Source of the DNA: Polydactylus sextarius
Taxonomy: Eukaryota > Chordata > Actinopteri > Polynemidae
NCBI GenBank assembly: GCA_016801845.1
Contig: CM028906.1
Span: forward strand, 12,404,501-12,468,500
Reading direction: 5' to 3'
DNA: 64,000 nucleotides
In this document: piece after piece, positions 37,601-50,131 of the stretch
Numbering within the stretch: position 1 is the stretch's first letter
Layout: every line of letters begins with the position of its first letter
The notes under the pieces: generated by a model
Seen by the model: the letters and a program-made list of their open reading frames with translations, nothing else
What the model was told of the DNA's origin: nothing
The model's database searches: none
Program-made: the position numbers and the translations under genes

Positions 37601-40600
37601 TGCCTCAGTGATATCCCTTCTCTATGGCTCAGTGCCTGCATACATATGAATGCCCCCTGTCTTCTACCCTTCACGCTTCTGAGCTGGTCCGAGCTGAGCA
37701 GAGCTTGGATGTTACGCTGTTGCCATGCGTGTTTGGATGTAGAGATATTATGGAGAATCTGGGATTCCAGCAACAGTAAATGAACTGTAATGACACATTC
37801 TTTTTGAGTGATTATAGGTATGACGGTACTTGAGCTAAAAGTGCTTCCCTGTGGTGTGGTTTGCTCAGTTGTACTAAGAATGCTAAGACTGAATTCTGGG
37901 CAATGGGGGAGAAAAAAAGTAGTCTATAGTTTTGTTAGATCAACTGGAAAATGGAGCTTGTCTGCTTGTAAATGTTATAATGAAAGCTGTGTAATAGTTT
38001 TGACCAATGTGATGTTTTGCACTTTGCAGAATATCTCATAAAGTGAGATGCAGAATCATATATTTTGATGTTTTTGCCACCCAATATTTTGACACATCAC
38101 AGTTTGAAACAATGGTGTTAACTTGACAAGACAAGACAGTATTCCTCAGCAACGCATTTTAATGCCACTAACTGAGGTAAATGAGCATCTTAGATTTTAA
38201 CATTTTGGACACTTAAACAAGCTTGTGCATTTCTTGTATGCCAACTGAAATGTCACTGTTTTAAAGGTGGAAGTATCTATGAAAAAGTCCTATTTGTAGA
38301 TAAAGCTGTAGTATAGTATTTAATTCTAAAATGAATGTCCTTTTCCCTGACTCCCTGCAGTACACACTAAGTGTCTGCAAATGAGCATCTCGTCATTGGC
38401 TCAAACCTACATCTTTATGACCTTCCAGTGTTTGATTATCCTTGCAACACTTCCATGAAAATAAGCAGGCTACACAGATGAAGCTGTGTGGTTGGATAAT
38501 GTGTTACAGGAATAAGCTGCAATGTCCTTCCATATCCATTGTGTGTCACATCGGGCTGCATCCCCCAATTCATCCCGTCTCTGGTTCAAGGGAGATTCCT
38601 ATTGATTTCCTATCACTGAGCCAGCGTACAGAGTAAATAGGAAGTGTGTGCCCTATTATTTGTGTCGGCTAATAAAACAGAAGACCAGACCCCCATGTCT
38701 TTATTCTGGGGCCCATTTAGTAACCGTAGGTCCTTCAACCAAAGAGCAATAGTTGTGCATTTGATGCAAATACCTTGCATACACTAATGACGTGTTTGAA
38801 AATGATGTGCAATTAAATTACTGACAGGGTTTATACTGAACTGTGAACTTCCGGATGTGATTAATGAGATTACACTCCATGTGGGAAAACAATTGTTAAT
38901 GCAGGCTGTAGTTTCATACATGCTTAATGCACGTCACTCTGTGGGTTATTGGCCAAACCAACAGAGGGAGGGAGGGAGATTTGCTTTCCCAGGAGAAGGT
39001 TACATGCCATCTCTCAGAGTCTTGGCATCTATTAGACAACAAGGGAAAAGTGAGACAAAATCCATTTAGACCGGAAATAGCATGATCGCACCTACCTCCA
39101 CATCTTTAACAGGTTTGATCAAGACTGTTTTGCTGGTAAGAACTTTTCAGGTAGAAAACTTACCAGTGAAGCACACAGTTCACATTTTCTATTGTAGGTT
39201 TTTTTCCCCACATACCTAATTCCTCCCGTGCACAGCATTTGTTTTCAGTAGCCATTCAGTGTTTTCATCTCTGTAAGTTTACAGATGTTGTGTTGCTATT
39301 ATTATAATTTGTCGCAACCCTATAGGTTTCAAATAAAAGTAGAGACAATATTCCTCCTCCAACAATTGAGTTTCCTTGCCCGTTGCCTGGCCTATATGCC
39401 GCATCCATTTCTGCAGTGTCCCTGAAATTTCTGTGCATTATCAAGGGGAAGGATGAACTAATCTGCAGTGATTTGAAACAGGACCAAAACACTGGCTTTC
39501 CTAATCCCTCATTTTTTATCAGGGGTTGGTGAGGAGCATTTACCCCGGTGGGAGGGAAAGAAAGAGGGAGCTATTTCATGCTTCACCGGTTCCACTGTTT
39601 TTATGAAGATTTTTTCCTACCCTCTACTACCCCTGCTTCAGTCCACAGTGTAACTGAATTTTTAAAGTCTGTTTGCAATAGTCAGACACCTTTTAGAAGT
39701 ACGAACATACTTTTCATAATTAGGGGTGTGTAGATGGCTGCCTTCTCCGTCTGTAGTAGTAGTAATTTAACTTTAAGGCAGATAAGACTCTGTATCTCTG
39801 AAAAAACGGTGTGCAATTTCCTTAGCTGTCTCTCATTTTATTCATTTGACAATTGGCAAACACCTATGGCACACAGGATACAATTTGCTTCCCAGCATTA
39901 CTGTATGAGTGCACCAATTTGGATTATTAGACACATCTTTGGATATATAATTATGTTTCCTTATATTCTGTCAACCAATTTATTTGATTTTTTATTTACT
40001 TATCTAACAAGTTTGTGGGAAATAGCTGTGAATAGCTGACTTAGTTTGAAGCATTGGCCTATATGGTTTGAGGACAAATGTAGACGTCAAATGTAGGAGT
40101 CAATGCGACGATATGCAGTGACAATACCCACTGTGAAATGCCATGCTCAGTGTTTATTTCATGTAAATTGAGAGGAGGTGATCTGAGTGGCAGTGCGGTG
40201 CATTTCAGGAGAGAAAATTTCAAGTCTATCAGCAGCTGACATCCAGTTATGAGGTGTTGTTTTTGCTGAAACACAGCAGAAACACAGAAAGAGCTCATTG
40301 ATCTGCTGTGATCTAAACACTGCAAAAGGCATGGGGTATAACAAGCAGTAGGAAATTTACAAGGTAAGCTTTGGCAACACAACAGCATAGGTCATCATAA
40401 GACTATGAATTACTAGAACACCTCTGTCTCAGAGGACCACTTGAGGCCCTCTCACTGTGAAATAATTGGGTTGCAACTGTGAAACTCCTACTCCAGTTAG
40501 AGTGTAAAGGTGGCTTTTGCTTTGTTTTGCTGTTACAAGACCACAGACACAGCGGTGACTATTAATCAATGGTGGACACATGTAGCTGACGGCAAAAAGG

Positions 40601-41014
40601 AGGGAGATAAGTTCAAAAACTGTACCATATGGATGTGAAAAAACATCTTTTGTGAAAGGTCCTTTTTATTTGGCTGTGCTTATACTCAGCTGAACTGTTA
40701 TGTTCTCCTGTCTTTTAGTTAATATTCTCATAGTTTGTTCTGAACTCCTCATGAGTTAGATATCTCTGTGCTCCATGTTGGTCAGCAGGTCACTTGAGGA
40801 TTGTTTCAGGGCTTGTAGAGGCTGCAAAAATAAATATGTCAACAGAATACAGATGTCTGATTTGAGGATTACACGCTGTAAACTTTGCTGAGGCTGTGTT
40901 TCCATTGCACCTGGCACTGCATTTTTTATTGTCATGTTTTAATTCATGATCGACACCTCTGAATCACAATGTCAGAGGCAAAACTCACACTTGGTTCAGC
41001 CTTTATTTCAAGCC

Positions 41015-41056
41015 CGTGTGTGTGTGTGTGTGTGTGTGTTTGTATGTATGTGTGTA
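41015..41056. repeat. (GT)n microsatellite
   Basis: A GT run with a tgtatgtatg interruption near its right end. Confidence 0.95.
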
Positions 41057-42069
41057 AAGGACAGGCGTATGTTCCGGTGGCAAGACCTGCACTGTTTGCG
41101 ACGAGGGACATCTCCCTTTGTTGTCAGAACACCTCTTAACATCTTTCACAGAAACAATTAGCATACCATCTGTAGCTTCCTTGCTAGCGTGGTGCTCACC
41201 GTCAGCATGTCGGCCTCTTTTCCTTCTCCTTCACACCCCCCCTTCCCCTCTTCCCTCTGACACTGAGACTGATGAGGAGCTAGGTCACTGTAAATTAAAA
41301 TGGATACATTTAATTGCATTAATAGTCACTTTATATTCAGTTTTTTTCCTGATACCTTATAATGAAGCTGTCAGTGGTGGATTGAATTGTCACTAATCTA
41401 TTTTCTGATTTGCCTTGAGCATTTGAGAGTTGGTTTATTGATTAAAGTCTCTGCGTACATTTCCTGCTAACCTCATAAAGAAGCTCATTTCTGCTACATC
41501 AAGTATTGTTGCTGTGAAGGTAATGACTGATTGCTTCAATGTTAAAAGAATAGTGACGTTAGATTTTTTTTTTTCTTAAAGTAGAATACATGTGCCAACA
41601 TTTGCATTCACATAGCCAAACTATTAATTTGGCAGGCTTTTCATAGAAAGTGAAATGTTTTTGTTGTGTGTTTCGTGTTTGCTTTGAGCTTGAAGCCATA
41701 CGGTACTTTTAATTATCTTACAACCTTCAGTAAAGTTGTTAAGTGTTGTGATGCAGTCAGTCATGTGTATTTTAAAAGTTTGTAGTTCCTCAAGACCAAA
41801 AGTGTGCAAAATTGTAATCTAACCATTAACACACACAGCTACTTTTCCAGCTGTGTTACACTGATCATGTGACACATCCACTACTGTCATGTCGATTTAC
41901 ACACTGACTAACATGCCCAGTAGAAGCTAGCAGTGCAAGGGGCTAGAAGACTAATCAGTGATGACATGAATGGTTTGCTCAGTTAGGCCAGACACCCATT
42001 TTAACATATTTCATCAAAAGTCATGTCACATTTGCTGCAAAGTAATTGACACATTGACACCAGAACTGT

Positions 42070-42081
42070 ACACACACACAT

Positions 42082-42129
<48 letters not shown>
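42070..42129. repeat. (CA)n microsatellite
   Basis: A CA array of about 60 bp with a few G or T interruptions. Confidence 0.95.
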
Positions 42130-42130
<1 letters not shown>

Positions 42131-43049
42131 ATTGGAGGACAAATTAAGGGCATGGGGAGGACCATTACCAATTATAGTTTGGTAGTGGATGCTGGTTCAG
42201 TTATCGTGTTGCTTTCAGTTCAGACTTTAAAAGACTGAAAAATTATTATTATTATTATTGTTTTTCGTTTTCTAATTAGGGATTCTACAAAAAAGTATTA
42301 GGGGAAAAGGAGATGAGAAATGGAAGGTGGTATGTTTTATTATTTTGCCGAATAGAGGAGGATAGTGTGAAACTTTTATTACAGACAAGGGTCTGTTCTA
42401 AAAAAAAAAGAAAGAAAAAAAAAGATATTTCATTTCAGCTTTTTTTATTTCACAGAGCTGCCACCTGTGCCCAGCTCATTTACTTGATGACAGTGGTTAT
42501 AAATAATCAGTTAGTGGTTCTTATTTCAAAAACAGAGTGGTTGCAGTGTTTGGGATATGCCATTTGCCCTCATTTCTAACATGAAATTTGTGGATATTGT
42601 GAAATTTATTGCTCCATTTACATAATAGGATTAAAATAGTACATTACTTTAAATCCTTTATGTAACTTAGGTTTTTTTTTTTTTTTTTTTTCAATTTCTA
42701 TTGAATGAGCATTACCAGTCCAAGACTGTCATATTATATTGATAGATTATGGAGAAGGGTGTTGAAGTTTTATTGTATCAACTAAGGTCTCCAGTGGATG
42801 GTGGTTCACTGTCTTGCTTTATTTAATTTTTTTATTGTTACTGCTCTCTGCACCACAATAATTTTTACATGGTCCCTTACTAACATAGTATGAACATAAA
42901 ACGGTGTTGCAAAATATCATTCACAAGCAAATGTCTTTTGAACAACTGAAAGTCACAGTCTCATCCCGATTGGCTCAGCTCATCCAAATTTCAGTTCACA
43001 TCGATCTAAGGGTGATTACAATTCATTACTGTGTCTCTTTGCTCCACAG

Positions 43050-43169
43050 GTACCCCAGTTACCCGGGTAACAGCCACAGATGCCGATGATCCAGTGTACG
43101 GGAACAGTGCTAAACTGGTTTACAGTATATTGGAGGGGCAACCATATTTCTCCGTAGACCCTAATTCAG
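43050..43169 (+). CDS. cdh8: Type II classical cadherin, internal exon: N-terminal third of EC2
   Basis: This 120-bp, phase 1>1 exon completes the glycine codon left by the previous exon and reads GTPVTRVTATDADDPVYGNS and onward. DADDP (about 43079-43093) is the calcium-binding DAD-type motif at the top of EC2. The segment after it, KLVYSILEGQPYFSVDPNS, is characteristic of type II cadherin EC2. KLVYSILEG occurs in the cadherin-8/-11 group, whereas cadherin-6, -12 and -18 usually have VVYSILQG. The acceptor is gctccacag and the donor is GTAAGA at 43170. Its length is a multiple of three with matching phases, so skipping it would keep the frame but remove the EC2 calcium-binding strand. Identification as a type II cadherin is firm; the paralog is an inference. 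Confidence 0.96.
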
Positions 43170-46100
43170 GTAAGAACAGCAGCTGTCTACCTGTCTGTGG
43201 TTTCGACTTTTGCATTTTACATTCCTCTGCCTTAAACTGAATTAAAGGTGGCATGCTGAAGGCAAGACACACTGTAAAGGGAACCAGTATAATCTCTATG
43301 ACACTAAGGGGACACAAACTGAGGTCTTTGTGGTGTTATTCATTGTTTTCCTGACAAAGCCTGAAGAAGATCTCTGTAAGATTGAAATGTTGCTTCATTA
43401 GATTTAATGGGAGCTATTAATACAGTGTGCAAATCCTTTGTCTGTTTCTAACCAATGGAGAGCATAATGTAATACAAAATGTAATGAATGATCGCCACAC
43501 CCATAATGGGACAAAAAACGAAAGGAATAGTTTTTATAGTGAGACGGTGATTACATCTAAGGATTATTTCAATAGTCTTTTTCTTCTGGACAGGGACAGG
43601 CACATTAAGCCAGAACCTTTTAGTATTTAAACATTGTCCTTTTTAAGAGATAAATGAGCTTATAAAGTCAGCTCAGGTCAAGTAGTGGGTTATCACTGTT
43701 TGAACAAGCCTCTAGGTAAGTACATCCAAATGACAGTTATGAATAACTTTACCTTAGAAGGGTCAAACTTATTGCACATAGACGCAGATTTGATGGGTAA
43801 GGTCCTGTCTCCACTGTGTAGCCTATTTTAAGCTTCTACTACCCAACTGGGGATCACACCCTCAGCCAACAACTGTAGCTGTAGGCAAGCAGAGTGCACT
43901 AGAAAATTATTGCACACATTGCATTATGATCAACTAATAACTAATGCTATATTATACTACTACAACCACGCTGCAGAAGGTACTTTAGTCCCTGTGTTAG
44001 CCAATGGTTTTCTAAAACATTCCTTTCACTATGGTTTACCTTAGAAAAATATTGAAACAATGCTGCATCTCAAGCTATTTTTTTTAAACATTATTGACGT
44101 AGATTAGGTTTTGCTCTCTTAGACTTAAAAAAAAGATTTTCTGTGAGGAAATATATAGTGACTGCAGCATTATTACACTTCTCATGTTATGTTTAGGCAC
44201 TTGGCAGCATTACAGGCTCTGGATTCAGAAAAAGGTCTGCGGTGACACAACATGTTTATTTACATTTTACATCTGAACAACAATCTATCCACAGTGAGCC
44301 CCAGTCTCTGGTGTGACAGTGGGATATTTCATACACCTGTCAGCCACCCCACAACCCCCCCTTGGTGACTCTTAGTTGCTGATAATAACTGCAATGTGCC
44401 ATTCAAGTCATTCAAGAATTACATAATAACCCAGGCAACAATTATGTTGCTGCCATGCAGTAATTAGTAAAGCAATTTAGTGCTATATAAATATAATTTC
44501 CAGTGGATGTTGCTGATCTATGAGGAAATCAGTTTTGCTTTTTTGCTGACAGGTCATGGCCACCCTGTAAACTGTGACATCGAGACATGAGATGAAATAT
44601 CAACAAGACATCTGCATCCTAATCACATGAATATACATGAATATTCTGTAGTAGCATTCACAAAAACACCTCCATGCTGACATTTAGGCCGGAGGGCCAT
44701 CCTAATTACAGTATCTTTTTAACAGAGATTTAACTAACAAAATCATTATACTTCATTAACATTTCATTAATATTCATAACAGAGCTTCGCATTAGTTTCT
44801 ATTGATTTGTAATGTTGCCTGAGTTTTGGCAACATAGGTCTTTGTGCTGCCGATACTGTGGATTGTCAGTGAAAAAGAAGAGTGAGGGGAAAGGCAGTGA
44901 GTGAGAGGGTAGCCTTTGTAATGTGCATGTGCATTGCCTGCGGCGGCTACAAGTTGCGCAGGTTCCAGCAGGTGGATATGCAACAGCTTCCCCACCTGCT
45001 GGTCCACCTGAGGTAAGCTCACTCTGTGGTGCATTAGCTTTGAAATGCATATATTGTCTGAAAAGATGAAGAAAAAGACTTTATAGTAAAAAATAAACAC
45101 TCAGTGGCTATGTTAATAAGTGGTGTTACCCACTACATATATGCTGCTGCTATTATGTAACACTGCCTTCTTCATCAAGGCAACCAAATGCATGCTAAAA
45201 GGGAGCTGACAGCTTTGGTTACAGCTTAAAAAAAAAGTTGTGTAACCACAACAGGACTGCAGGTAACTCAGCCCATCTGTTTTTTTGAAATGCTAGTAGA
45301 TTATCTCTGCATGAAGCTGCTGCTAAGTCAGGCTCCCAGGCTCGCTCCCTACTCCACTTCCTCTCCTCAACAGCTGTACACTCGCTTGTGTTTCAAAACA
45401 TAAACAGTACACCAGAGCACAAAAAAAAAAAAAAAAGAAAAGAAAAGACATGCATAACTGTGGGCAATATTACTAAATTGAGAGGTGTATAGCTTTAATT
45501 AAAATGTAAAATAATGCAGACACATGATAAGAAAAAAGTGTTGGTGTGAAAAAAAATCCACACAGCTGAAATGCTGAGTGAAACAGAAGTGAGACCCACT
45601 CACTGTGTCAGTGGCTTCCGATAAATTTAATAAGGTAACATCTGATCACGCGGAGATCTTCGTCAGGCTTCGTCAGACAACAGTTAATGACATTGCAAAT
45701 GAAAAAGCACGTAATATTACTCAAAGGTGATTGGAATCTACATAATAAAATCACCTTGACCCTTTATACTGAAAGAGTCAGTACAGGGAGTTTGGGCTAT
45801 GTGTAGGGGTGACTAGGATAACAGTACTATGCGCTTCTGTCATAGCACAATGGTTTCTCTATTATGTTTCTCCTGGTTTAACTAGGTCATCTGATCGCCA
45901 TTATTCAGCAATGCGCTGCATGAAATTCATTATTAAAACTGCAAAATTGATGCATATGAGCCGAACCCATCACTGACTTGTGTGTTTTCCATCAGCTGAT
46001 TGGGCGTCCTAAATGCTAAATGGGCCAGTATGCATATACTGCTGTGCAACACTATTAGGTTATGAAATTCATAATAATAATAATAATATTAATAATAATT

Positions 46101-46806
46101 TCTTCTGCCTTTCACAAGGGGAACTTTTCAACAGCATCATGATGCATAAAGTTATCTGAAAACAGATAGGAGATTGGATCTTTAATTGCTTTTTCAGCTG
46201 ACTTTTTAACATGTGTCTGTAAGCAATATGATTAAATAATGGTGAAATTACATTAATAAGAAATGAGATGGAAATCAACTCTTCATAATTTGGAAAACAG
46301 CACACAATAAACAAGCTGGAAGAAAGGCAGTACCCCAAATTTATGTACATATTTAGGATGAGGAGTTGGTCCGACACAGAAATTGGGCTCGTCCTCACCG
46401 CTATAGGCGTCCCGACATCACCTGTCTGCAGCCTTAGAAAAGGCACTGAACGGACAGTTTAAAGATTAGCATTCACGGTTTGTGTGATGGTGGAGCACAT
46501 GCTGATGGCTTATTCAAGTGAGCCAGATGTTTAAATGAATGTTAATTAAAAATAAAAGGTAAGAGGAAAACAACCATTAGAATGCATTTGACACTTACAA
46601 CGCCACATTGGAAATGAAAAGCATTCAATAAATAAATAAACACCATGCCCCAATTCATCACTTGGTTAATGGTCGGTGGAAAAAAAAAAGTTGAGGCAAA
46701 TATCTATGGAAATGAGTGTTTGTCTATCCTCCCTTCTCAGTGATTAGGAATTAATTTGAATAATTAACAATGATCAACAGAGATGAGAGTGTTGCTTCTA
46801 GCAGCA

Positions 46807-46845
46807 TGCTTGTGTGTCTGTGTGTGTGTGTGTGTATGTGTGTGT

Positions 46846-46877
<32 letters not shown>

Positions 46878-46897
46878 CTGTGTCTGTGTCTGTGTCT

Positions 46898-46937
<40 letters not shown>

Positions 46938-46946
46938 GTGTGTGTT
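46807..46946. repeat. Long (GT)n array with (TGTGTC)n hexanucleotide core
   Basis: About 140 bp of GT repeats. The middle, at about 46876-46903, is a hexamer array of tgtgtc units, a secondary expansion inside the dinucleotide tract. The cysteine/valine and threonine/histidine frames on the two strands are artefacts. Confidence 0.97.
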
Positions 46947-47674
46947 AAGGTGGGAGTCACGAGTGACTTGTTTATGTTTATGTTGCTCTTTTCATTTATG
47001 GATTTGTTTGTTTGTGTGTGTGAAAGGGAGGTGGTCCTACCTTGTTGATGCCACTCAGTATGATCACAGCTTGCGCTGAGATCATACTTGTTCAATATAC
47101 ACACAAGCACAAATCCTGACATGTCAGATTATTTCTATAAGCAGGGCAGAGTAAGGAGGGCTATATTAACTCAGCATGGTAATGTTTAATAGGCATTCTA
47201 TTCTAATATCTTTCAGGCTTTCTCAATGTATACAATGTACATTGCAAGCACAACAGCACTTAGGTTTGTAATTGTGTATTGTGTAGCTAAGGGAGGATTC
47301 TGGAAATGGCTATGCCGTATTAAATTTGTTGTACAATTAGTGATAAAATAGGAATAAAACTGAATCCTGACGTTTCCACTCACATGTATTTTGGAAACAC
47401 ATTTACAGTATTTTACAACTGGTCCAACACCTATGACTCTTGTGCGTATGTATGCATCCAAAAGTGATGTGGGCATGGAGATGAAGCACCTTGTAATTGC
47501 ACATCCCCTAAAAACAAATTAACTTAACCCTGATGTTGTAGTTGGAGTGCTACAAACAAGTGCTCAAAATCGAACATGTTTCATAAGTCCATCACAGTAA
47601 ACAAATTCTGTTTGTGTCACCAATGAGATGAGCCATTTAAGCTGACTATAAGGGAAGCACTTCAGTATAGGAAC

Positions 47675-48450
47675 GCGTGTACACCTTATCCATGCAACTG
47701 TCCAATCATAAAGCAGCAATTCATTTTATATAATACTGGAGATATAGGTCAGGAGCTTCAGTTTAACTAAACAGTTCAGAGTATTTCTGAAACAGTTGAT
47801 TTCCTAGAATGTTCACATAGTATTCTCTAGAGTTTACTCAGACTGAAGCCAAGAACAAAACAAAAAACATCCAGTGAGCAGCAGATCTGTGGACAGAAAT
47901 AGCCTTGTTGGTTAAAGGGGTCAGAGGAGAATGGCCAGACTGGATGGAACTGACAGAGAAGCTACAGAAACTCAGATAACCACTCTTTATAACTGCCGGA
48001 AACAGTAAAACTATCTCAGAATGCACAACACGTCAGGTTTCACTCCTGTCAGCTGAGAACAAAAATCTGAGGCTGCAGTGGACACAGACTTACCAAAAGT
48101 GGACAGTTGAAGACTGGAAAAAATGAAGCCTTGTGTGATGAATCTGGATTCCTGCTGATAGTTGGGTTAGACTTTGGTCTTGTCCTCAATCCAGTGTCAA
48201 CAATCCAGGCTACTGGTGGTGGTCTAATAGTGTGGAGAATGTTTTCTTGGCTTACATTGGGCCTCTTTATACCAATCAATCATGGTTGAATGCCACCGTT
48301 CATCAGAGAGTCATTGCTTACCATGTGCATCCCTTTATGTGCACTTCCAGCACGATATTACAGCATGGTGCCAAATTTGTCTCAAACCAATTTCATGAAT
48401 GGACCACAGATAGAATCCCAAAAATATGTTTCCAGCGTCTTGCGCAATTT
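47675..48450 (+). pseudogene. Decayed Tc1/mariner-type transposase relic
   Basis: The nucleotide sequence follows, block by block, a very common teleost Tc1-like transposon: a 5' flank (gtgtacaccttatccatgca, ggtcaggagcttcagtt), an N-terminal coding block (aaaaacatccagtgagcagc, ggagaatggccagactgg), then caccactccttt-like and cagaatgcacaacacgtc blocks, ggacagttgaagactgg, ggtggtggtctaatagtgtgg, accatgtgcatccctttatg, and a last block near aatatgtttccagcgtcttg. It is not functional. A stop codon follows the DWKK position, and at least three internal stretches are missing. One gap is after the accagatt-equivalent region near 48.4 kb, where the block encoding the third catalytic acidic residue should be. 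The terminal repeats were not clearly found. Identification is from remembered family sequence. Confidence 0.85.
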
Positions 48451-49717
48451 GCTTATCGTTATCAAATGTGCAAATTCAGTTACAACAATTTTCCCCACCA
48501 GTTTGGTTTGAAAAGGTCAGTCATTAAGCAAGAGCAAATCATTTTACAACACTGTTATTGTTGTGTTGTGATGTATCTGTGTGACTTCAAAATGTTAGAA
48601 AGACATAAATATAAATAAAATAAAGGCAGGGATATAATTTGTTATAGTAAACTTGTGGTCTTGGGTCCGGGAGCAATGGTGTTTGGCACCATAGTCCTAA
48701 TTGACTTGTTGTGTCGAGGTTACCAAATGCACCAAGGTTACCAAATGCACAATTTTTTTTGCCATTTCTGTGCAGCCCTTAATAAAGGAAGGAAAAAGGG
48801 AAAAAAAGGGAAAAAAATATACCCAATCCCGCTGAAACAATGGTAAAATAAAATAAAAAAAAAAAGATCAAGAAGCTTGTTGTCTTTTCTAACATGTGTT
48901 TATTAATTGTAGTTTTAATATAAGATACCCAACTTTTTTCCTTCACCTTCTAGCTGTTAGATCATCAGTGTTGCATGTGACCTCCAAAAGCAAAACTCAC
49001 CCTGAAATTGTGCTACATCTCCAATGAAATTCTATCTCAAGAATAGAAAATGGAGGCAACGACAACATCCTAACCCCTCCCATGTTTTTCATCATAGCTG
49101 AGCATATTCTCATTGTCTGTGGCAGCTCAAGACTAAGGCAGGGTGTCATGCCAAAGCCTGGCTTTTATGAGGGGTTTTATATTCATTTGATGATCCTGCG
49201 GGCCTCTGTTTCCTGAGTGGATTATCCGTATATGCCGGTGCTGAGCCCTTTTTATATTCAGCGCTGTGGCAGAGTCAATAAGGTCCATTCTGCATACAAT
49301 ATTCAAGATTATACAAGACAGACAGCATAATTCACACTCAATCAGAATACAAATGACTGCAGACAAGCGAAACAACGCATTTGAAAACAAACACAGGTGA
49401 TGCTCAGTACTGGAACCGCAACCGGTGCAGTCATGACCACCTTGGAAATGCTCACGCACACTGTGCTTTTCAGAGATTAAACCTGCAGGGAATTCTTTCC
49501 CTCTGCTTGGGATGGAGTCCTTGTTTTATAAAGTCATGGTCTAATATAATGCATGTTATAAGTCAGAGAGCTGGGTGGGCATGAAGGTTACTGTATGCCT
49601 TATTCTTTCTTGTGCTTGCTTGTGCATATTCACATGAGCATCATTAAAATGATATGCAGAGTATATCAGTCATGTTTATAATTGCATCAATGTGTTATGA
49701 ACTGTTTCCACCCCCAG

Positions 49718-49885
49718 CAACTATAAAAATTGCTCTCCATGGGATGGATCGGGAAATGAGAGAAGAATACCTGGTGGTGATTCAGGCTAAGGACATGGGA
49801 GGTCACATGGGGGGCCTGTCTGGAACAACGACAGTCACCGTCACACTAACGGACATCAACGACAATCCACCAAAGTTCTCTAAAA
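49718..49885 (+). CDS. cdh8: Type II classical cadherin, internal exon: C-terminal two thirds of EC2
   Basis: This 168-bp, phase 1>1 exon is the length expected for the family. It reads ATIKIALHGMDREMREEYLV, then VVIQAKDMGGHMGGLSGTTT, and ends with the EC2-EC3 calcium linker DINDN (49852-49866) followed by PPKFSK. MDRE is the type II form of the LDRE calcium ligand motif. QAKDMGG and GGLSGTT are strong EC2 signatures of type II cadherins, and EEYLVVIQAKDMGGH agrees with cadherin-8. A local oddity is ALHGMDRE where most family members have ALPNMDRE. The donor is GTAAGT at 49886. The next exon follows after only 246 bases. The exon is in-frame and symmetric. Confidence 0.97.
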
Positions 49886-50131
49886 GTAAGTAACATCATG
49901 TTCTTAACCATCACAAATCAAATTATAAGCGGAAACAAACTACTGCTTTCCTAAATGAGTTTCACTGATTGGTCATAATTGGAAAAAAATTATCTAGCAA
50001 ATTTCATCAAACAAGTTTCTCAGAAACTAATTGCTTTTAACTGCTACAGTGTCTATTTATGATACAGTACTGTAATATGCTTTCACAATCTTGTTAAATT
50101 AGATTTAAACAGCATGTCTCTCCCTCCCCAG
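49886..50131 (+). other. cdh8: Short 246-bp intron at the EC2-EC3 junction
   Basis: This compact phase 1 intron has a GTAAGT donor and a pyrimidine-rich ctccctccccag acceptor. It is the only short intron in the window; all others exceed 6 kb. It is AT-rich and contains no recognisable element. Confidence 0.95.

Larger units (their letters stand above)
17016..43049 (+). other. cdh8: 26 kb intron between the EC1 and EC2 exons
   Basis: This intron is bounded by a GTGAGT donor and a ctccacag acceptor and is spliced between phase 1 codons. No coding exon was recognised on either strand. It contains a LINE-tail-like repeat (17.5 kb), an imperfect hairpin (18.95 kb), a possible conserved regulatory stretch (22.9-23.55 kb), a GC-rich CpG-dense island (24.1-24.3 kb), an AT array (26.4 kb), an inverted 63-bp pair (29.92 and 33.89 kb) and several (CA)n/(GT)n arrays. 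The frame at 28986-29627 (213 codons) is driven by GT repeats and has no recognisable domain. The stretches 35-41 kb and 19-22.8 kb are AT-rich intronic sequence with nothing I can name. Confidence 0.9.
43170..49717 (+). other. cdh8: 6.5 kb intron within EC2
   Basis: This phase 1 intron has a GTAAGA donor and a tttccacccccag acceptor. It contains a long (GT)n/(TGTGTC)n array at 46.8-46.95 kb, a small ATA/AAT array near 46.07 kb, A-rich tracts and a decayed Tc1-like transposon at about 47.68-48.45 kb. A short run ending gctatataaatataatttcc near 44.48-44.50 kb resembles the AT-rich tail of some fish LINE copies, but it is too short to annotate. Nothing else was recognised. Confidence 0.9.

Noticed and set aside
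46751..47122. 123-codon minus-strand and 92-98 codon plus-strand frames.
   Set aside because: They are translations of the GT/TGTGTC array with short flanks.
48232..48618. 128-codon frame possibly encoding an intact protein.
   Set aside because: It runs through the decayed Tc1 relic in a mixture of frames and into non-coding flank; it is not an intact transposase.
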